64,000 bases of DNA from Rothia sp. SD9660Na (lineage in GTDB: Bacteria; Actinomycetota; Actinomycetes; Actinomycetales; Micrococcaceae), in assembly GCF_030064065.1 (NCBI RefSeq), contig NZ_CP125946.1:868001-932000 (forward strand). The letters run 5' to 3'. The stretch's first letter is position 1. Each line of letters starts with the position of its first letter. The position numbers and the translations under genes were made by a program. This document shows, piece by piece, positions 17,541-27,705 of the stretch. Under the pieces are notes generated by a model. The model saw only the letters and a program-made list of their open reading frames with translations. It was not told the origin of the DNA and ran no database searches.

Positions 17541-17617
17541 GTTCAGCTTGGTTTATCTGTGTCTAGTCTTTAGGCCATGCCCAGTCTTTTGTTTACGGGC
17601 TTCACCCTAGGGGAGGG

Positions 17618-18070
17618 CTAGAGCTCCCAGGCCTCAATGATGACGCGCTTAAAATCTTCAATATCAAGTGCCTGGTCGAGCACGCCACTACCTTCTGTTG
17701 TCTGGACGGTCATATGGGGCTCAAAGGTGAGAGAAAAGGAGGTGCCGTTCGTGGATTCTAGCCCAAAGGAAAACTCTGAAAGGCTAAAGGTGCGGGCAGC
17801 ATTTGTGTTGTCGATAGAAGTGGGGGTTCCGGTGCCGCGAACTTCGGGCAAGGAGAGTGGGGCGATGACTGCCTCTCGCGGGGTGTCCCTGTAGCCGATG
17901 AGGAAGTGGCTCTGATTTTCTTCCTGATGAGATGCCAAATCGGGATTGCGGTAGATAGATGAACCTGTAGCAAAAACCAGATTGTAGGCCCCATAGTTAA
18001 TAATCTGACTATCAAAGACAGTGTGCAGGGCCTTGGCAATTTCACTACTGGTGAGCTGGGGTTCAGTCAT
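17618..18070 (-). CDS. Hypothetical protein, 150 aa
   Basis: I do not recognise this family. The protein is soluble, acidic, and rich in Ser, Thr and Glu, with no signal peptide or membrane segment. The pattern of alternating hydrophobic strands (YNLVFATG, HFLIGYRDTP, SLTFEPHMTVQT) suggests a mainly beta domain of about 130 residues. A -10-like TAGACT stands exactly 6 nt before the ATG with no ribosome site, which supports both this start and a real leaderless gene. It sits alone between the tRNA-Lys repeat and the ilv leader region, divergent from the latter. Confidence 0.6.
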   Translation of the reverse strand: MTEPQLTSSEIAKALHTVFDSQIINYGAYNLVFATGSSIYRNPDLASHQEENQSHFLIGYRDTPREAVIAPLSLPEVRGTGTPTSIDNTNAARTFSLSEFSFGLESTNGTSFSLTFEPHMTVQTTEGSGVLDQALDIEDFKRVIIEAWEL

Positions 18071-18245
18071 ACCATCAGTCTACGTGCTATAACTGAAGTA
18101 TTAGCCAGAAAAGTGCTACTGATTGCCTAAAAGTCTTTAAATGACGATGTGCAGCTTTGTATCCTTTGACCAGGCTAGACCGCTTTAGCTCTTCCCCACC
18201 AGTGTCTTGAGGGGTGAACTAGCTGTGTCATATTCTAAGACCGGT

Positions 18246-18275
18246 TTGACCGATGTGCCCTTGAGCACCAAGAAT
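18246..18275 (+). promoter_or_regulatory. Promoter of the ilvBN attenuator leader
   Basis: TTGACC (18246-18251) and AAGAAT (18270-18275) are 18 bp apart. The expected transcription start coincides with the ATG of the leader peptide at 18283, so the leader itself would be translated from a leaderless RNA. Confidence 0.55.
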
Positions 18276-18282
18276 AAGGGGT

Positions 18283-18348
18283 ATGACAACACGCCAGCAG
18301 TCACAGATTATTCTTGTGGTGCGACTCGTGAACGAGTGCGCAGCATAA
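18283..18348 (+). CDS. ilv operon leader peptide (21 aa, attenuation)
   Basis: A 21-codon open frame too short for standard gene finding. It reads MTTRQQSQ, then IILVVRLV, then NECAA and a TAA stop. Seven of the eight codons in the middle block specify Ile, Leu or Val, exactly the end products of the downstream operon. Ribosome stalling there when charged branched-chain tRNAs are scarce would favour the alternative hairpin and read-through into ilvB. The stop lies 28 nt before the terminator stem. Leader peptides of this type are known upstream of ilv operons in enteric bacteria and corynebacteria. The peptide needs no function of its own. Confidence 0.85.
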   Translation: MTTRQQSQIILVVRLVNECAA

Positions 18349-18407
18349 GTCTTTGATATGTCTTACGGCGTGCGCACCCTTCGCTCAACCAGGCGGAGGG
18401 TTTTTTT
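18336..18407 (+). promoter_or_regulatory. Transcription attenuator of ilvBN
   Basis: The terminator is CCCTTCGC (18377-18384) against GCGGAGGG (18393-18400), followed by seven T residues. A competing or pausing hairpin, GTGCGC (18336-18341) with GCGCAC (18372-18377), begins inside the end of the leader-peptide frame and shares one base with the terminator stem. A small ACTCGT/ACGAGT hairpin lies within the peptide coding region. The arrangement matches classical ribosome-mediated attenuation. The exact antiterminator pairing needs folding analysis. Confidence 0.8.
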
Positions 18408-18501
18408 CTAGGTTTATCCGCAACCCGGCACTACCTACACCCAACGGGCGCATCCACCGCTCACACACAAGATCATCTTCAGACCATCGCGAGGATCACC
18501 A

Positions 18502-20340
18502 ATGACAGCGGGAACTCCCATCAACCCTGCAGATCTAGCTAAAAACCTGGGCAACCGTAGCAGTTTAGAAACCTCACAGGTAGAGCGCATGACCGGCTCT
18601 CAAGCCATCGTCCGCTCCCTCGAAGAACTGGGTGTTACCGATATCTTCGGCCTGCCCGGCGGCGCGATTCTGCCAACTTACGACCCCCTCTTTGACTCTG
18701 AAAAGCTCAACCATATTCTGGTGCGCCACGAGCAGGGGGCAGGGCACGCCGCAGAAGGCTATGCTATCGCCAGCGGTAAGGTCGGCGTAGCTATTGCCAC
18801 CTCGGGCCCCGGTGCCACCAACCTGCTCACCGCCATTGCGGACGCCAACATGGACTCTGTGCCCCTTGTCTGTATCACCGGCCAGGTCTCCTCAAAGGTC
18901 ATCGGCACCGATGCTTTCCAGGAAGCCGACATCGTAGGCATGACCATGCCCATCGCCAAGCACTCCTTTATGGTGCGCGATGCCCAGGAGATACCCCGCT
19001 GCATCGCCACCGCCTTCAAAATTGCCGCAACCGGCCGCCCCGGCCCTGTCCTTGTTGATATCACCAAGGACGCCCAGCAGGGAATGATGGACTTCTCCTG
19101 GCCGCCCGCTAACACCGACCCCCGCGGCTACAACCCTGTAACCCGCGGCCACTCCAAGCAGATTCGCGAAGCGGCTAAGCTCATTACCGAGTCCCAGCGC
19201 CCCGTGCTCTACGTGGGGGGCGGCATCGTGCGCGCAGAGGCCTCAGATGAACTGCTTAAGCTGGCGAAGACCATTGGCGCGCCTGTGGTCACCACCCTCA
19301 CCGCCCGCGGTGCCTACCCCGACTCTGATCCCCAGAACCTGGGTATGCCCGGTATGCACGGCACTGTCCCGGCAGTGACCGCCATGCAAAAATCCGACCT
19401 GCTCATTGCCCTGGGGGCTCGTTTTGACGACCGCGTCACCGGTGTTCTCTCAGAATTCGCTCCGCACGCCAAGGTTATTCACGTCGATGTAGACCCCGCA
19501 GAAATCTCAAAGATTCGTATTGCCGACGTACCCATCGTGGGTGATTTGCGCTATGTGCTGCCTGAACTCAACGAGATTCTCGAAGGCGAGTTTGCCTCTG
19601 ACCTACCCGATCTTTCGGACTGGTGGAAGCTGGTCAACCGGTTCAAGGAAACCTTCCCGCTGGGCTACACCAAGACTGACGACGGCTTAGGCTCTCCCCA
19701 GTACGTCATCGAAAAGCTGAGCGAGCTCACCGGCCCTGACGCCTACTACGTCACCGGTGTGGGTCAGCACCAGATGTGGGCAGCCCAGTTTATCCAGAGC
19801 GAAAACCCCCGCCACTTCATCAATTCCGCTGGCCTGGGTACCATGGGCTTCTCCGTCCCTGCCGCTATGGGCGTCAAGGTTGCCTTCCCCGACTCAGTCG
19901 TGTGGTCTATTGACGGTGATGGCTGCTTCCAGATGACCAACCAGGAACTGGCCACCTGCGTGCAGAACAACATCCCCATCAAGGTTGCCATTATCAACAA
20001 CTCGTCCTTGGGTATGGTGCGCCAGTGGCAGAACCTCTTCTATGATGGCCGCTACTCCAACACCCACCTCAAGACCGGCATAGGTACCGAGCGCGTGCCT
20101 GACTTCGTCAAGCTGGCTGAAGCCTATGGCTGTGCCGCCTTGCGCTGCGAGAGTGATGCAGATGTAGAAGAAACTATCAAGCAGGCCCTGGCGATCAACG
20201 ACCGCCCCGTGGTCGTAGACTTCAACGTCAGCCCCGACGCCCTAGTCTGGCCCATGGTTCCCGCCGGCGTATCGAACGACCAGATTCAGATTGCTAAAGA
20301 TATCTCACCCTCCTGGGGCGAAGATGAGGAGATGCTATGA
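18502..20340 (+). CDS. ilvB: Acetolactate synthase, large (catalytic) subunit
   Basis: A 612-residue thiamine-diphosphate enzyme that condenses two pyruvates to acetolactate, or pyruvate with 2-oxobutyrate to acetohydroxybutyrate, the first common step to valine, leucine and isoleucine. The N-terminal [14 protein letters not shown] with the following [14 protein letters not shown] contains the conserved glutamate that activates ThDP. The FAD-binding middle domain and a C-terminal [14 protein letters not shown] (ThDP/Mg binding) follow. GAGGA precedes the ATG. The last 4 bp overlap ilvN (ATGA), coupling the two subunits. Expression is expected to be set by the attenuator 95 bp upstream. Confidence 0.97.
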   Translation: MTAGTPINPADLAKNLGNRSSLETSQVERMTGSQAIVRSLEELGVTDIFGLPGGAILPTYDPLFDSEKLNHILVRHEQGAGHAAEGYAIASGKVGVAIATSGPGATNLLTAIADANMDSVPLVCITGQVSSKVIGTDAFQEADIVGMTMPIAKHSFMVRDAQEIPRCIATAFKIAATGRPGPVLVDITKDAQQGMMDFSWPPANTDPRGYNPVTRGHSKQIREAAKLITESQRPVLYVGGGIVRAEASDELLKLAKTIGAPVVTTLTARGAYPDSDPQNLGMPGMHGTVPAVTAMQKSDLLIALGARFDDRVTGVLSEFAPHAKVIHVDVDPAEISKIRIADVPIVGDLRYVLPELNEILEGEFASDLPDLSDWWKLVNRFKETFPLGYTKTDDGLGSPQYVIEKLSELTGPDAYYVTGVGQHQMWAAQFIQSENPRHFINSAGLGTMGFSVPAAMGVKVAFPDSVVWSIDGDGCFQMTNQELATCVQNNIPIKVAIINNSSLGMVRQWQNLFYDGRYSNTHLKTGIGTERVPDFVKLAEAYGCAALRCESDADVEETIKQALAINDRPVVVDFNVSPDALVWPMVPAGVSNDQIQIAKDISPSWGEDEEML

Positions 20341-20846
20341 GCCGCCACACCCTCTCGGTTCTTGTAGAAGATAAGCCCGGCGTGCTGGCCAGAGTCTCAG
20401 GCCTCTTTGCCCGCCGCATGTTCAACATTGACTCCCTAGCCGTGGGCCCCACCGAGATTCCGGGTATCTCCCGCATCACCGTGGTGGTCGACGCCGAGGG
20501 CGTGCTGCTTGAACAGGTTACCAAACAGCTCAACAAACTGATTCACGTGCTCAAGATCGTGGAACTGCCCGATGAACAGTCGGCCCAACGCGACCACATT
20601 CTCATTAAGGTCAAGGCAGACACGGCAGCCCGCATCCAGGTCACCCAGGCCGCCGACCTTTTCCGTGCCAAGATTGTGGACGTCTCTACCGAGTCCGTCA
20701 TTATCGAGGCCACCGGTTCTGCCAACAAAATCAACGCCCTGCTCGAAGTGTTAGAACCCTTCGGCGTGCGTGAGATTGTTCGCGCCGGGACTATCGGGCT
20801 CTCCCGCGGCCCCCGGTCAATGAGCGAGAAGGCCCTGCGCGGCTAG
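20337..20846 (+). CDS. ilvN: Acetolactate synthase, small (regulatory) subunit
   Basis: A 169-residue regulatory subunit. The N-terminal ACT domain, [28 protein letters not shown], binds valine and confers feedback inhibition; the C-terminal half ends [20 protein letters not shown]. It is required for full activity of IlvB. ATG overlaps the ilvB stop. The length is standard. A gap of 148 bp follows before ilvC; it holds a possible separate promoter region and the motif discussed under findings. Confidence 0.96.
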   Translation: MSRHTLSVLVEDKPGVLARVSGLFARRMFNIDSLAVGPTEIPGISRITVVVDAEGVLLEQVTKQLNKLIHVLKIVELPDEQSAQRDHILIKVKADTAARIQVTQAADLFRAKIVDVSTESVIIEATGSANKINALLEVLEPFGVREIVRAGTIGLSRGPRSMSEKALRG

Positions 20847-20872
20847 GCGAAGAGCCGCCCAAAAATATCGTT

Positions 20873-20886
20873 CCAAAATATGAAAC
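20873..20886. promoter_or_regulatory. AT-rich motif upstream of ilvC, shared with leuB
   Basis: CCAAAATATGAAAC lies about 110 bp before the ilvC ATG. A near copy (AATATATGAAAC) and a second related copy occur in the leuB promoter. It is followed by TTGCGT, which could be a -35 box for ilvC. Suggested as a regulator binding site; inference only. Confidence 0.35.
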
Positions 20887-20952
20887 TTGCGTCTCAAAAC
20901 TGGCCGAACCTACTAGGCTAGAGACTAACGGTTCATCACAACCAAGGTTTAG

Positions 20953-22023
<1,071 letters not shown>

Positions 22024-22060
22024 GCCAAGCTACTCTCACCTGCACCAGCAGTGAACTCTC

Positions 22061-22105
22061 AAGAGCCGGCTACCTCACCCACCCAGGGCAAGGTAGCCGG
22101 CTCTT
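22061..22105 (+). terminator. Hairpin after ilvC
   Basis: AAGAGCCGGCTACCT (22061-22075) pairs perfectly with 22091-22105 across a 15-nt loop. There is no T-tract, so it may terminate weakly or protect the 3' end. Confidence 0.55.
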
Positions 22106-22110
22106 GCCAA

Positions 22111-22163
22111 CCCCCAGTAAACTGGGGGAGCGGTCTAGCTACAGCCGTACGGTGAACTGTAGC
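22111..22163 (+). promoter_or_regulatory. Structured 5' region of serA
   Basis: Two hairpins lie in the 257-bp ilvC-serA gap: CCCCCAG/CTGGGGG (22111-22128) and GCTACAG/CTGTAGC (22138-22163), the latter enclosing the self-complementary CCGTACGG. They are too far from ilvC to be its terminator. They may form a leader of serA; no known riboswitch was recognised. Confidence 0.35.
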
Positions 22164-22280
22164 CCACCCACCGCACTCCTGCTCTTTACAGAGCACCCCT
22201 ACCAGCGGCGTCCTTAGGGTCCGAAGCGCCAGCTACCCCACTTTCCCACAACCGTCACCCGCTATCTAAGGAAACCACCT

Positions 22281-23876
22281 GTGACTGCAAAACCCGTCGT
22301 TCTGCTCGCTGAAGAACTCTCACCCGCCACCGTTGAAGCCCTGGGCCCCGACTTTGAAATCCGCTCCTGCGACGGCGCCAACCGCGACGAACTCCTCCCT
22401 GCTATTGCCGATGTAGACGCCATTCTGGTGCGCTCAGCCACCCAGGTCGACGCGGAGGCCATTGCCGCCGCCAAGAAGCTCAAGGTCATTGCCCGCGCAG
22501 GCGTGGGCCTCGACAATGTCGATATCAAGGCAGCCACCAAGGCAGGCGTCATGGTGGTCAACGCTCCCACCTCCAACGTCATTTCTGCCGCCGAACTCAC
22601 CGTCGGCCACATCCTGGGCCTGGCCCGTAACATCGCCGCTGCCGACGCCTCCATGAAGGCTGGCCAGTGGAAGCGCTCCGCCTTCTCAGGCGTTGAGCTC
22701 TTTGAAAAGACCATCGGCATTATCGGCCTGGGCCGAATCGGTGGTCTGGTTGCAGAACGCCTCAAGGCCTTCGGCACCGAGATCATTGCCTACGACCCCT
22801 TCGTCACCTCAGCCCGCGCAGCAGCCCTGGGCGCAGAACTGGTTGATCTGGATGAGCTGGTAGAGCGCTCTGACGTCATCACCATCCACATGCCCCGCAC
22901 CCCCGAAACCCTGGGCATGATTAACGCCGAGAGCTTCAAGAAGATGAAGAAGACCGCCTATGTGGTCAACGTAGCCCGCGGTGGCCTGATCGACGAAACA
23001 GACCTTGACGCAGCCCTGCGCTCAGGTGAAATTGCCGGTGCCGCCATTGACGTCTATGTCAAGGAACCTGCCAAGAACGTGCCCTTCGTTGAGCTGCCCA
23101 ATGTCGTTGCCACCCCCCACCTCGGTGCCTCCACCTTCGAAGCCCAGGAAAAGGCCGGTATCTCGGTTGCTAAGTCTGTACGTCTGGCCCTTGAGGGTGA
23201 CCTGGTGCCCGACGCCGTCAACGTCGCAGGCGGCGCCATCGACAAGGACGTCCGCCCCGGCGTCCCCCTGGCAGAGAAGGTTGGCCGCATCCTTACCGCC
23301 ATCGGCGGCGACGAAGCCCTCACCCGCGTCGAGGTCAAGATTGCCGGTGAAATTGCCACCAAGGACGTCACCTCCCTCAAGCTCTCAGCCCTCAAGGGTG
23401 TCTTCACCGACGTCGTCTCAGACAAGGTTTCCTACGTCAACGCCCCCGTGCTAGCTGAACAGCGTGGCATTGAGGTCGAGCTGGTCACCACTACCGAAAC
23501 CGACTACTTCCGCAACGAAACCGTGCTCACCGGCGCCCTGGCCAACGGCGAGGTTGTCTCTGTAGCCGGTACCGTCACCGGCCCCAAGCTGATCGAGAAG
23601 CTGACCAACGTCAATGGTTTCGACGTAGAAATCCCCATCACCGACCACATGCTGCTCCTGGAGTACGTAGACCGCCCCGGCGTCATCGCGGCTATCGGTA
23701 CCCTGCTGGGCACCGCCTCCATCAACATTGCCGGTATGCAGGTCTCCCGCAACGACAAGAACGCTGAGGCCCTCTGCGTCCTGGCCCTGGACTCAGCCCT
23801 CTCAGCCGAGGTGCTTGAATCCATCAAGCGCGTGGTCAACGCATCCCGCGCTGCGGTTATTAACCTGGCTGACTAG
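22281..23876 (+). CDS. serA: D-3-phosphoglycerate dehydrogenase
   Basis: A 531-residue long-form enzyme that oxidises 3-phosphoglycerate to phosphohydroxypyruvate, the first step to serine. Domains in order are the substrate-binding lobe, the NAD-binding lobe with GIIGLGRIGGLVAERL and a catalytic R-E-H set (NVARGGLIDE, ATPHLGAST), the intervening domain found in mycobacterial-type SerA, and a C-terminal ACT domain (LLLEYVDRPGVIAAIGTLL) that binds serine. The GTG start follows AAGGAAA. Placement directly after ilvBNC is typical of Micrococcaceae and relatives. The structured leader suggests additional control. Confidence 0.96.
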   Translation: MTAKPVVLLAEELSPATVEALGPDFEIRSCDGANRDELLPAIADVDAILVRSATQVDAEAIAAAKKLKVIARAGVGLDNVDIKAATKAGVMVVNAPTSNVISAAELTVGHILGLARNIAAADASMKAGQWKRSAFSGVELFEKTIGIIGLGRIGGLVAERLKAFGTEIIAYDPFVTSARAAALGAELVDLDELVERSDVITIHMPRTPETLGMINAESFKKMKKTAYVVNVARGGLIDETDLDAALRSGEIAGAAIDVYVKEPAKNVPFVELPNVVATPHLGASTFEAQEKAGISVAKSVRLALEGDLVPDAVNVAGGAIDKDVRPGVPLAEKVGRILTAIGGDEALTRVEVKIAGEIATKDVTSLKLSALKGVFTDVVSDKVSYVNAPVLAEQRGIEVELVTTTETDYFRNETVLTGALANGEVVSVAGTVTGPKLIEKLTNVNGFDVEIPITDHMLLLEYVDRPGVIAAIGTLLGTASINIAGMQVSRNDKNAEALCVLALDSALSAEVLESIKRVVNASRAAVINLAD

Positions 23877-23934
23877 TACGCAGCGCGGGAAGTAGCGTTC
23901 GCAGTGGTTGGTGCAAACGGGTAAAGTGGTAGCT

Positions 23935-25476
23935 ATGACTTCTACCCCGTACTACATCACCACTGCGATTTCTTACCCCAACGGTGCCCCCCATATCGGG
24001 CACGCCTACGAGGTTATTGCCGCCGACACCATGGCCCGCTTCAAGAAGCTCGACGGCTTCGAGGTGCGCTTCATGACCGGTACCGATGAGCACGGGCAGA
24101 AGATGCAGACCACAGCCGAAAAACAGGGTAAGACCCCCAAGGAACTTGCGGACGAAAACTCCGCCCGCTTCCGCGCTATGGCCGAGCTGGTCGGTGCTGA
24201 TTTCGACCGCTTCATCCGCACCACTGATGCCGACCACTACACCGCCTCTCAGACCATCTGGACAAAGATGGAAGAGAATGGCGATATTTACCTGGATAAG
24301 TACGCAGGCTGGTACTCCGTGCGCGACGAGGCCTACTATACCGAGGACGAAACCGAGGTGCGCGACGGCGTCCGCTATGCCATCGCAACCGGCACCGAGG
24401 TTGAGTGGACCGAAGAGGAATCCTACTTCTTCCGTCTCTCCAAGTATGGCGACCGCCTGCTGGAACTCTACTCCACCGGGGGCTTCGTCTACCCTGAATC
24501 CCGCCGTAACGAGCTGGCGGCCTTCATCAAGAACGGCCTGACTGATCTCTCTATCTCCCGTACCACCTTCGACTGGGGCGTGCCCGTACCCGGCAATGAA
24601 AAGCACGTCATGTACGTGTGGGTGGACGCCCTGACCAACTACCTCACCGGCCTGGGCTACCCCGATACCGAGGGGGAACTTTTCACCAAGTTCTGGCCTG
24701 CCGACCTGCACATGATTGGCAAGGACATCACCCGCTTCCACGCCATCTACTGGCCCGCCTTCCTCTGGTCAGCCGGTCTGGACCTGCCCAAGCGGGTCTT
24801 TGGCCACGGCTTCCTGCTGGTGGACGGCGAGAAGATGAGCAAGTCTATCGGCAACGTGGTTGACCCCGCCGACCTGGTCGCCAGCTTCGGCCTGGATCAG
24901 CTACGCTTCTTCCTGCTGCGCGATGTCTCCTTCGGCCAGGACGGCTCTTACTCAGCCGAAGGTATCAAGAACCGCATTAACTCCGACCTAGCCAACGACC
25001 TGGGTAACCTGGCCCAGCGCTCCCTCTCCATGGTGGCGAAGAACTGCGAGGGTAGGGTTCCGGCTCATGGCGCCTTCACCACAGAAGATACCGCCATGCT
25101 TGAGATGGCAGCTGCCCTCTATGAGCCCGTCCGCGCTGACTTCGACGAGCAGGCCTTCCATCGCGCCCTGGAGCGTATCTGGCAGGTTGTGGGTGAAGCT
25201 AACCGCTACTTCACCGCCCAGGAGCCCTGGAAGCTGCGCAAGACCGACCTGGAGCGCATGAACACCGTGCTGTATGTAACCGCTGAGGTGCTGCGCATCG
25301 TCGCCACCTTGACCCAGCCGGTCATGCCTACCTCCATGGGCAAGCTCCTTGACCTGCTGGCGGTTGCTCCTGAGAACCGCGTCTTTGCAGCGCTTGATCG
25401 GGCTCTGGAAACCGGAACCGAGCTACCCGCTCCGGCCCCCATCTTCCCCCGCTACGAGGAACCCAAGAACGCCTAG
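23935..25476 (+). CDS. metG: Methionyl-tRNA synthetase
   Basis: A 513-residue class I synthetase charging initiator and elongator tRNA-Met. The HIGH-type motif [10 protein letters not shown] is near residue 20, and the KMSKS loop EKMSKSIGN is near 300. The short connective peptide lacks an obvious four-cysteine zinc knuckle, and there is no C-terminal tRNA-binding appendix. I place the start at 23935, because TAAAGT stands 7 nt before this ATG (leaderless), while an in-frame start at 23908 would lie upstream of the promoter. The gene ends at a very long perfect palindrome. Confidence 0.96.
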   Translation: MTSTPYYITTAISYPNGAPHIGHAYEVIAADTMARFKKLDGFEVRFMTGTDEHGQKMQTTAEKQGKTPKELADENSARFRAMAELVGADFDRFIRTTDADHYTASQTIWTKMEENGDIYLDKYAGWYSVRDEAYYTEDETEVRDGVRYAIATGTEVEWTEEESYFFRLSKYGDRLLELYSTGGFVYPESRRNELAAFIKNGLTDLSISRTTFDWGVPVPGNEKHVMYVWVDALTNYLTGLGYPDTEGELFTKFWPADLHMIGKDITRFHAIYWPAFLWSAGLDLPKRVFGHGFLLVDGEKMSKSIGNVVDPADLVASFGLDQLRFFLLRDVSFGQDGSYSAEGIKNRINSDLANDLGNLAQRSLSMVAKNCEGRVPAHGAFTTEDTAMLEMAAALYEPVRADFDEQAFHRALERIWQVVGEANRYFTAQEPWKLRKTDLERMNTVLYVTAEVLRIVATLTQPVMPTSMGKLLDLLAVAPENRVFAALDRALETGTELPAPAPIFPRYEEPKNA

Positions 25477-25507
25477 GCTACGAGCAGCGTATCCAGCAGT
25501 AAAAACA

Positions 25508-25559
25508 TAAGGACGCGGCCCCCACCTTTCGCGCGAAAGGTGGGGGCCGCGTCCTTATA
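25508..25559. terminator. Bidirectional terminator, 52-bp perfect palindrome
   Basis: Two exact 26-bp arms meet at 25533/25534 with no spacer. It lies between metG and the convergent SGNH hydrolase gene. The arm contains AAGGACGCGG, carrying the GGACGC core that also recurs in other terminators here. Confidence 0.85.
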
Positions 25560-25574
25560 CTTACACCCGAGAGG

Positions 25575-26717
25575 CTAGAACCAGCCAAGCTCAGTGACCT
25601 TGTAATAGACCATCTGCGATAGGGCAACGTAGCCCCAGCCGTTCAGATGGAAACCATCGGCGGCATAAAGGGTTGCAGGGATCTTTCCTTCGTCGTAGGC
25701 CTTTCGGTCATCGTCAGAAGACCAGACACCCGAGCCCGCCAGGGCACCGTAGCGCAGCCAGGACTCCTGGGTCGTCTCGCGCAGGTAGGTTTCCGGATTC
25801 ATAAAACGTACACCGTAGGTCTGAGCAGCCCAAGCATTATAGTCGTTCACCTGCTTGGCCATGGTGGAGTCGTTACCGTCATGCTGGCCCCTGAAATGAC
25901 CTAATACGATGGTACGTTCTGGAGCCATGTCATAGGCTCGCTGGGTATCATCCTTAATCTGCTGGGGTTGATTGAGATTATTACGACCAATTTGAATGAC
26001 ATGATATGAGGTGCGACTAATCATCTCTTGGTAGGACTGAACTACAGTGGCTCCATTGATAGGTGGAGCATAGATTTCATCGCCCGCGACAGCCCGAGTA
26101 AACACGTACTGCCCTTCAGAAGCGCCAGCAGACAAAACACCCGGTACCGCTCCGACGTAGCAGGGCAACTGAAGGGAAGAGCCCCAGCTCATGAGCGATT
26201 CGCCCGCAAGGGTTACATCAACTTGCCCAGACGCAGGAATCTTATCGTTGGGGAAGATGAGATGGCACCGATAGTGGCTAGTGCCCCTTCGTGCAGCGAT
26301 GAGGGACGAGGTATCTCCACCACGCCCGAACTCTAGAACCGGGGCAGAGAGATAACTAGAAAGCAGCGCTCGTGGACTTGCATCAAAGCCTGCAGGCACT
26401 CCCTGGTCTGCGTGGGCTCCGTCGAAGGAGGAGCTACCCCACAGGGCCAGGGAGGGGCCGGTGACGGTGGGGTAGGTGAAATTTGAGGGGAAGACGCTGG
26501 CGGTTGCGTCTGCTGCGTGGGCGGTAGCGTTGATGGCTACGGTTCCTGCTGTGGTGGCAACACCGGCCACACCTGTGAGTGCGGCAAAGCGCATGAGGCC
26601 ACGGCGGCTGGTCTGAAGTCCTTGATGATCAAGGGAGGTCATGGCGTTTGTAGTCTGCTTTCTGTGACGAGGTCGTCGTGGATTCATTCGATGATTGTGG
26701 TGATACTGCTTCTTCAT
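25575..26717 (-). CDS. Secreted SGNH-type hydrolase-like protein (Tat signal)
   Basis: A 380-residue exported protein. The Tat signal QTSRRGLMRFAALTGVAGVA is followed by a hydrophobic segment ending ATAHA-ADA. The mature part has an SGNH layout: WGSSSF (candidate nucleophile serine), IGRNN (block III asparagine) and DGFHLNGWGY (block V D-x-x-H). Members include esterases and O-acetyl hydrolases acting on polysaccharides; the spacing also recalls DltD-like proteins. The substrate is unknown. The start is uncertain: the ATG at 26642 begins 9 residues before the Tat motif, while the ATG at 26717 adds a basic His/Arg-rich leader. The divergent lipoprotein gene begins 39 bp away. Confidence 0.65.
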   Translation of the reverse strand: MKKQYHHNHRMNPRRPRHRKQTTNAMTSLDHQGLQTSRRGLMRFAALTGVAGVATTAGTVAINATAHAADATASVFPSNFTYPTVTGPSLALWGSSSFDGAHADQGVPAGFDASPRALLSSYLSAPVLEFGRGGDTSSLIAARRGTSHYRCHLIFPNDKIPASGQVDVTLAGESLMSWGSSLQLPCYVGAVPGVLSAGASEGQYVFTRAVAGDEIYAPPINGATVVQSYQEMISRTSYHVIQIGRNNLNQPQQIKDDTQRAYDMAPERTIVLGHFRGQHDGNDSTMAKQVNDYNAWAAQTYGVRFMNPETYLRETTQESWLRYGALAGSGVWSSDDDRKAYDEGKIPATLYAADGFHLNGWGYVALSQMVYYKVTELGWF

Positions 26718-26756
26718 AGTAGTTAGAATTGAGGCTGATTATCTAGGGAGGACGCC

Positions 26757-27677
26757 GTGTCATTACTTACGAACCGCTGTGTAAAAGGGCTCGCTGTGCT
26801 TGGTTGTTTCACAGCTTTAGGGTTGGCCGGGTGTTCTTCGCAGCCTCAGAACTTTGATGAGCTGACTGCTGAGACCGCTAAGACCGAGCATCTTGATGCT
26901 CTGCAGTCCTGGATTTTCCCGCCTGCTGAGGCTGAGTCTGCCCGTCGGGCTTTTGTGGAGCGCTGCGTGGCTGAAGCCGGTGGTAGCTACCAGGAGCCTG
27001 AGGTTGGGTTGACCTTGGACTCTGCGGTCTACACAGGCCGAACCACCGAGGAATTGAAAGCCTCGGGTTACGGTCAGTTACCTGCCGCAGAAGGCCGGGC
27101 TACCGCTAGCTTTGACCAGGCGGGGCTGGACGCCTATCTGGGGGAGGGCGGTGAGCCCTTTACCGTGACTTTCATGGAGTACTCCAGCGGTGAGCTCAAC
27201 TCAGCTGGTTGCATGGCCCAGAGCTATGAGTACATCTATGGATCTGTGGAGAACGGCGTGAAAGCTGCCCTGCTGGCTCCCGAGTTCGCCCAGGCTATTG
27301 AGACCAGCCTGCGGGCCGATGAAAATTATCTGGCTCTGCAGGAGTCGTGGGCTACCTGCATGAAGGACGCGGGGTTTGGTCAGGCTTTGAGCACCGATCA
27401 GGCTGCCTATAGCTCTAGTTTGCTGGGGACCGATAGCGCGGAGAAGATGCTGCAGGCCGATATTTCCTGCCGTGAGAGCATTTCCTTTGACTCGTCGATG
27501 ACCGACCTGAAGAACTCTTACTATGAGGCGGTCTACCAGCGTCTTGAGCAGTTCTCTGAAGAGCTCGAAGCGATTCACGCCACAGCTGGGGAGCGGGTCG
27601 CCACTGATAAGACCGACCCCAAGAACACCTCACCGGTGACGGTACCCACCCCCACTGCTAGCCCCACTGACAGCTAG
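26757..27677 (+). CDS. Predicted lipoprotein of unknown function
   Basis: A 306-residue protein with a signal peptide ending in the lipobox LAGC, so Cys26 is the probable lipid anchor. The mature domain (about residues 30-280) has several cysteines (RCVAEAGG, GCMAQSYEY, ATCMKDAGFG, ISCRESI) that could form two disulfides, and a helical look. The tail is a Pro/Thr/Ser-rich stretch ending PTASPTDS. GGGAGG precedes the GTG start. I do not recognise the family; similar cysteine-patterned actinobacterial lipoproteins are common and uncharacterised. It is convergent with the ABC permease gene. Confidence 0.7.
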   Translation: MSLLTNRCVKGLAVLGCFTALGLAGCSSQPQNFDELTAETAKTEHLDALQSWIFPPAEAESARRAFVERCVAEAGGSYQEPEVGLTLDSAVYTGRTTEELKASGYGQLPAAEGRATASFDQAGLDAYLGEGGEPFTVTFMEYSSGELNSAGCMAQSYEYIYGSVENGVKAALLAPEFAQAIETSLRADENYLALQESWATCMKDAGFGQALSTDQAAYSSSLLGTDSAEKMLQADISCRESISFDSSMTDLKNSYYEAVYQRLEQFSEELEAIHATAGERVATDKTDPKNTSPVTVPTPTASPTDS

Positions 27678-27679
27678 AG

Positions 27680-27699
27680 AGGGGCGGACGCCCGCCCCT
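27680..27699. terminator. Short terminator-like hairpin between convergent genes
   Basis: AGGGGCGG (27680-27687) pairs with CCGCCCCT (27692-27699), loop ACGC. It contains the octamer GCGGACGC and lies in the 28-bp gap between the lipoprotein and permease genes. Confidence 0.5.
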
Positions 27700-27705
27700 G
27701 CCCTG

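Noticed and set aside
22061..22163. Known riboswitch upstream of serA
   Set aside because: The hairpins do not contain a recognisable conserved core of glycine, SAM, T-box or other common riboswitches.
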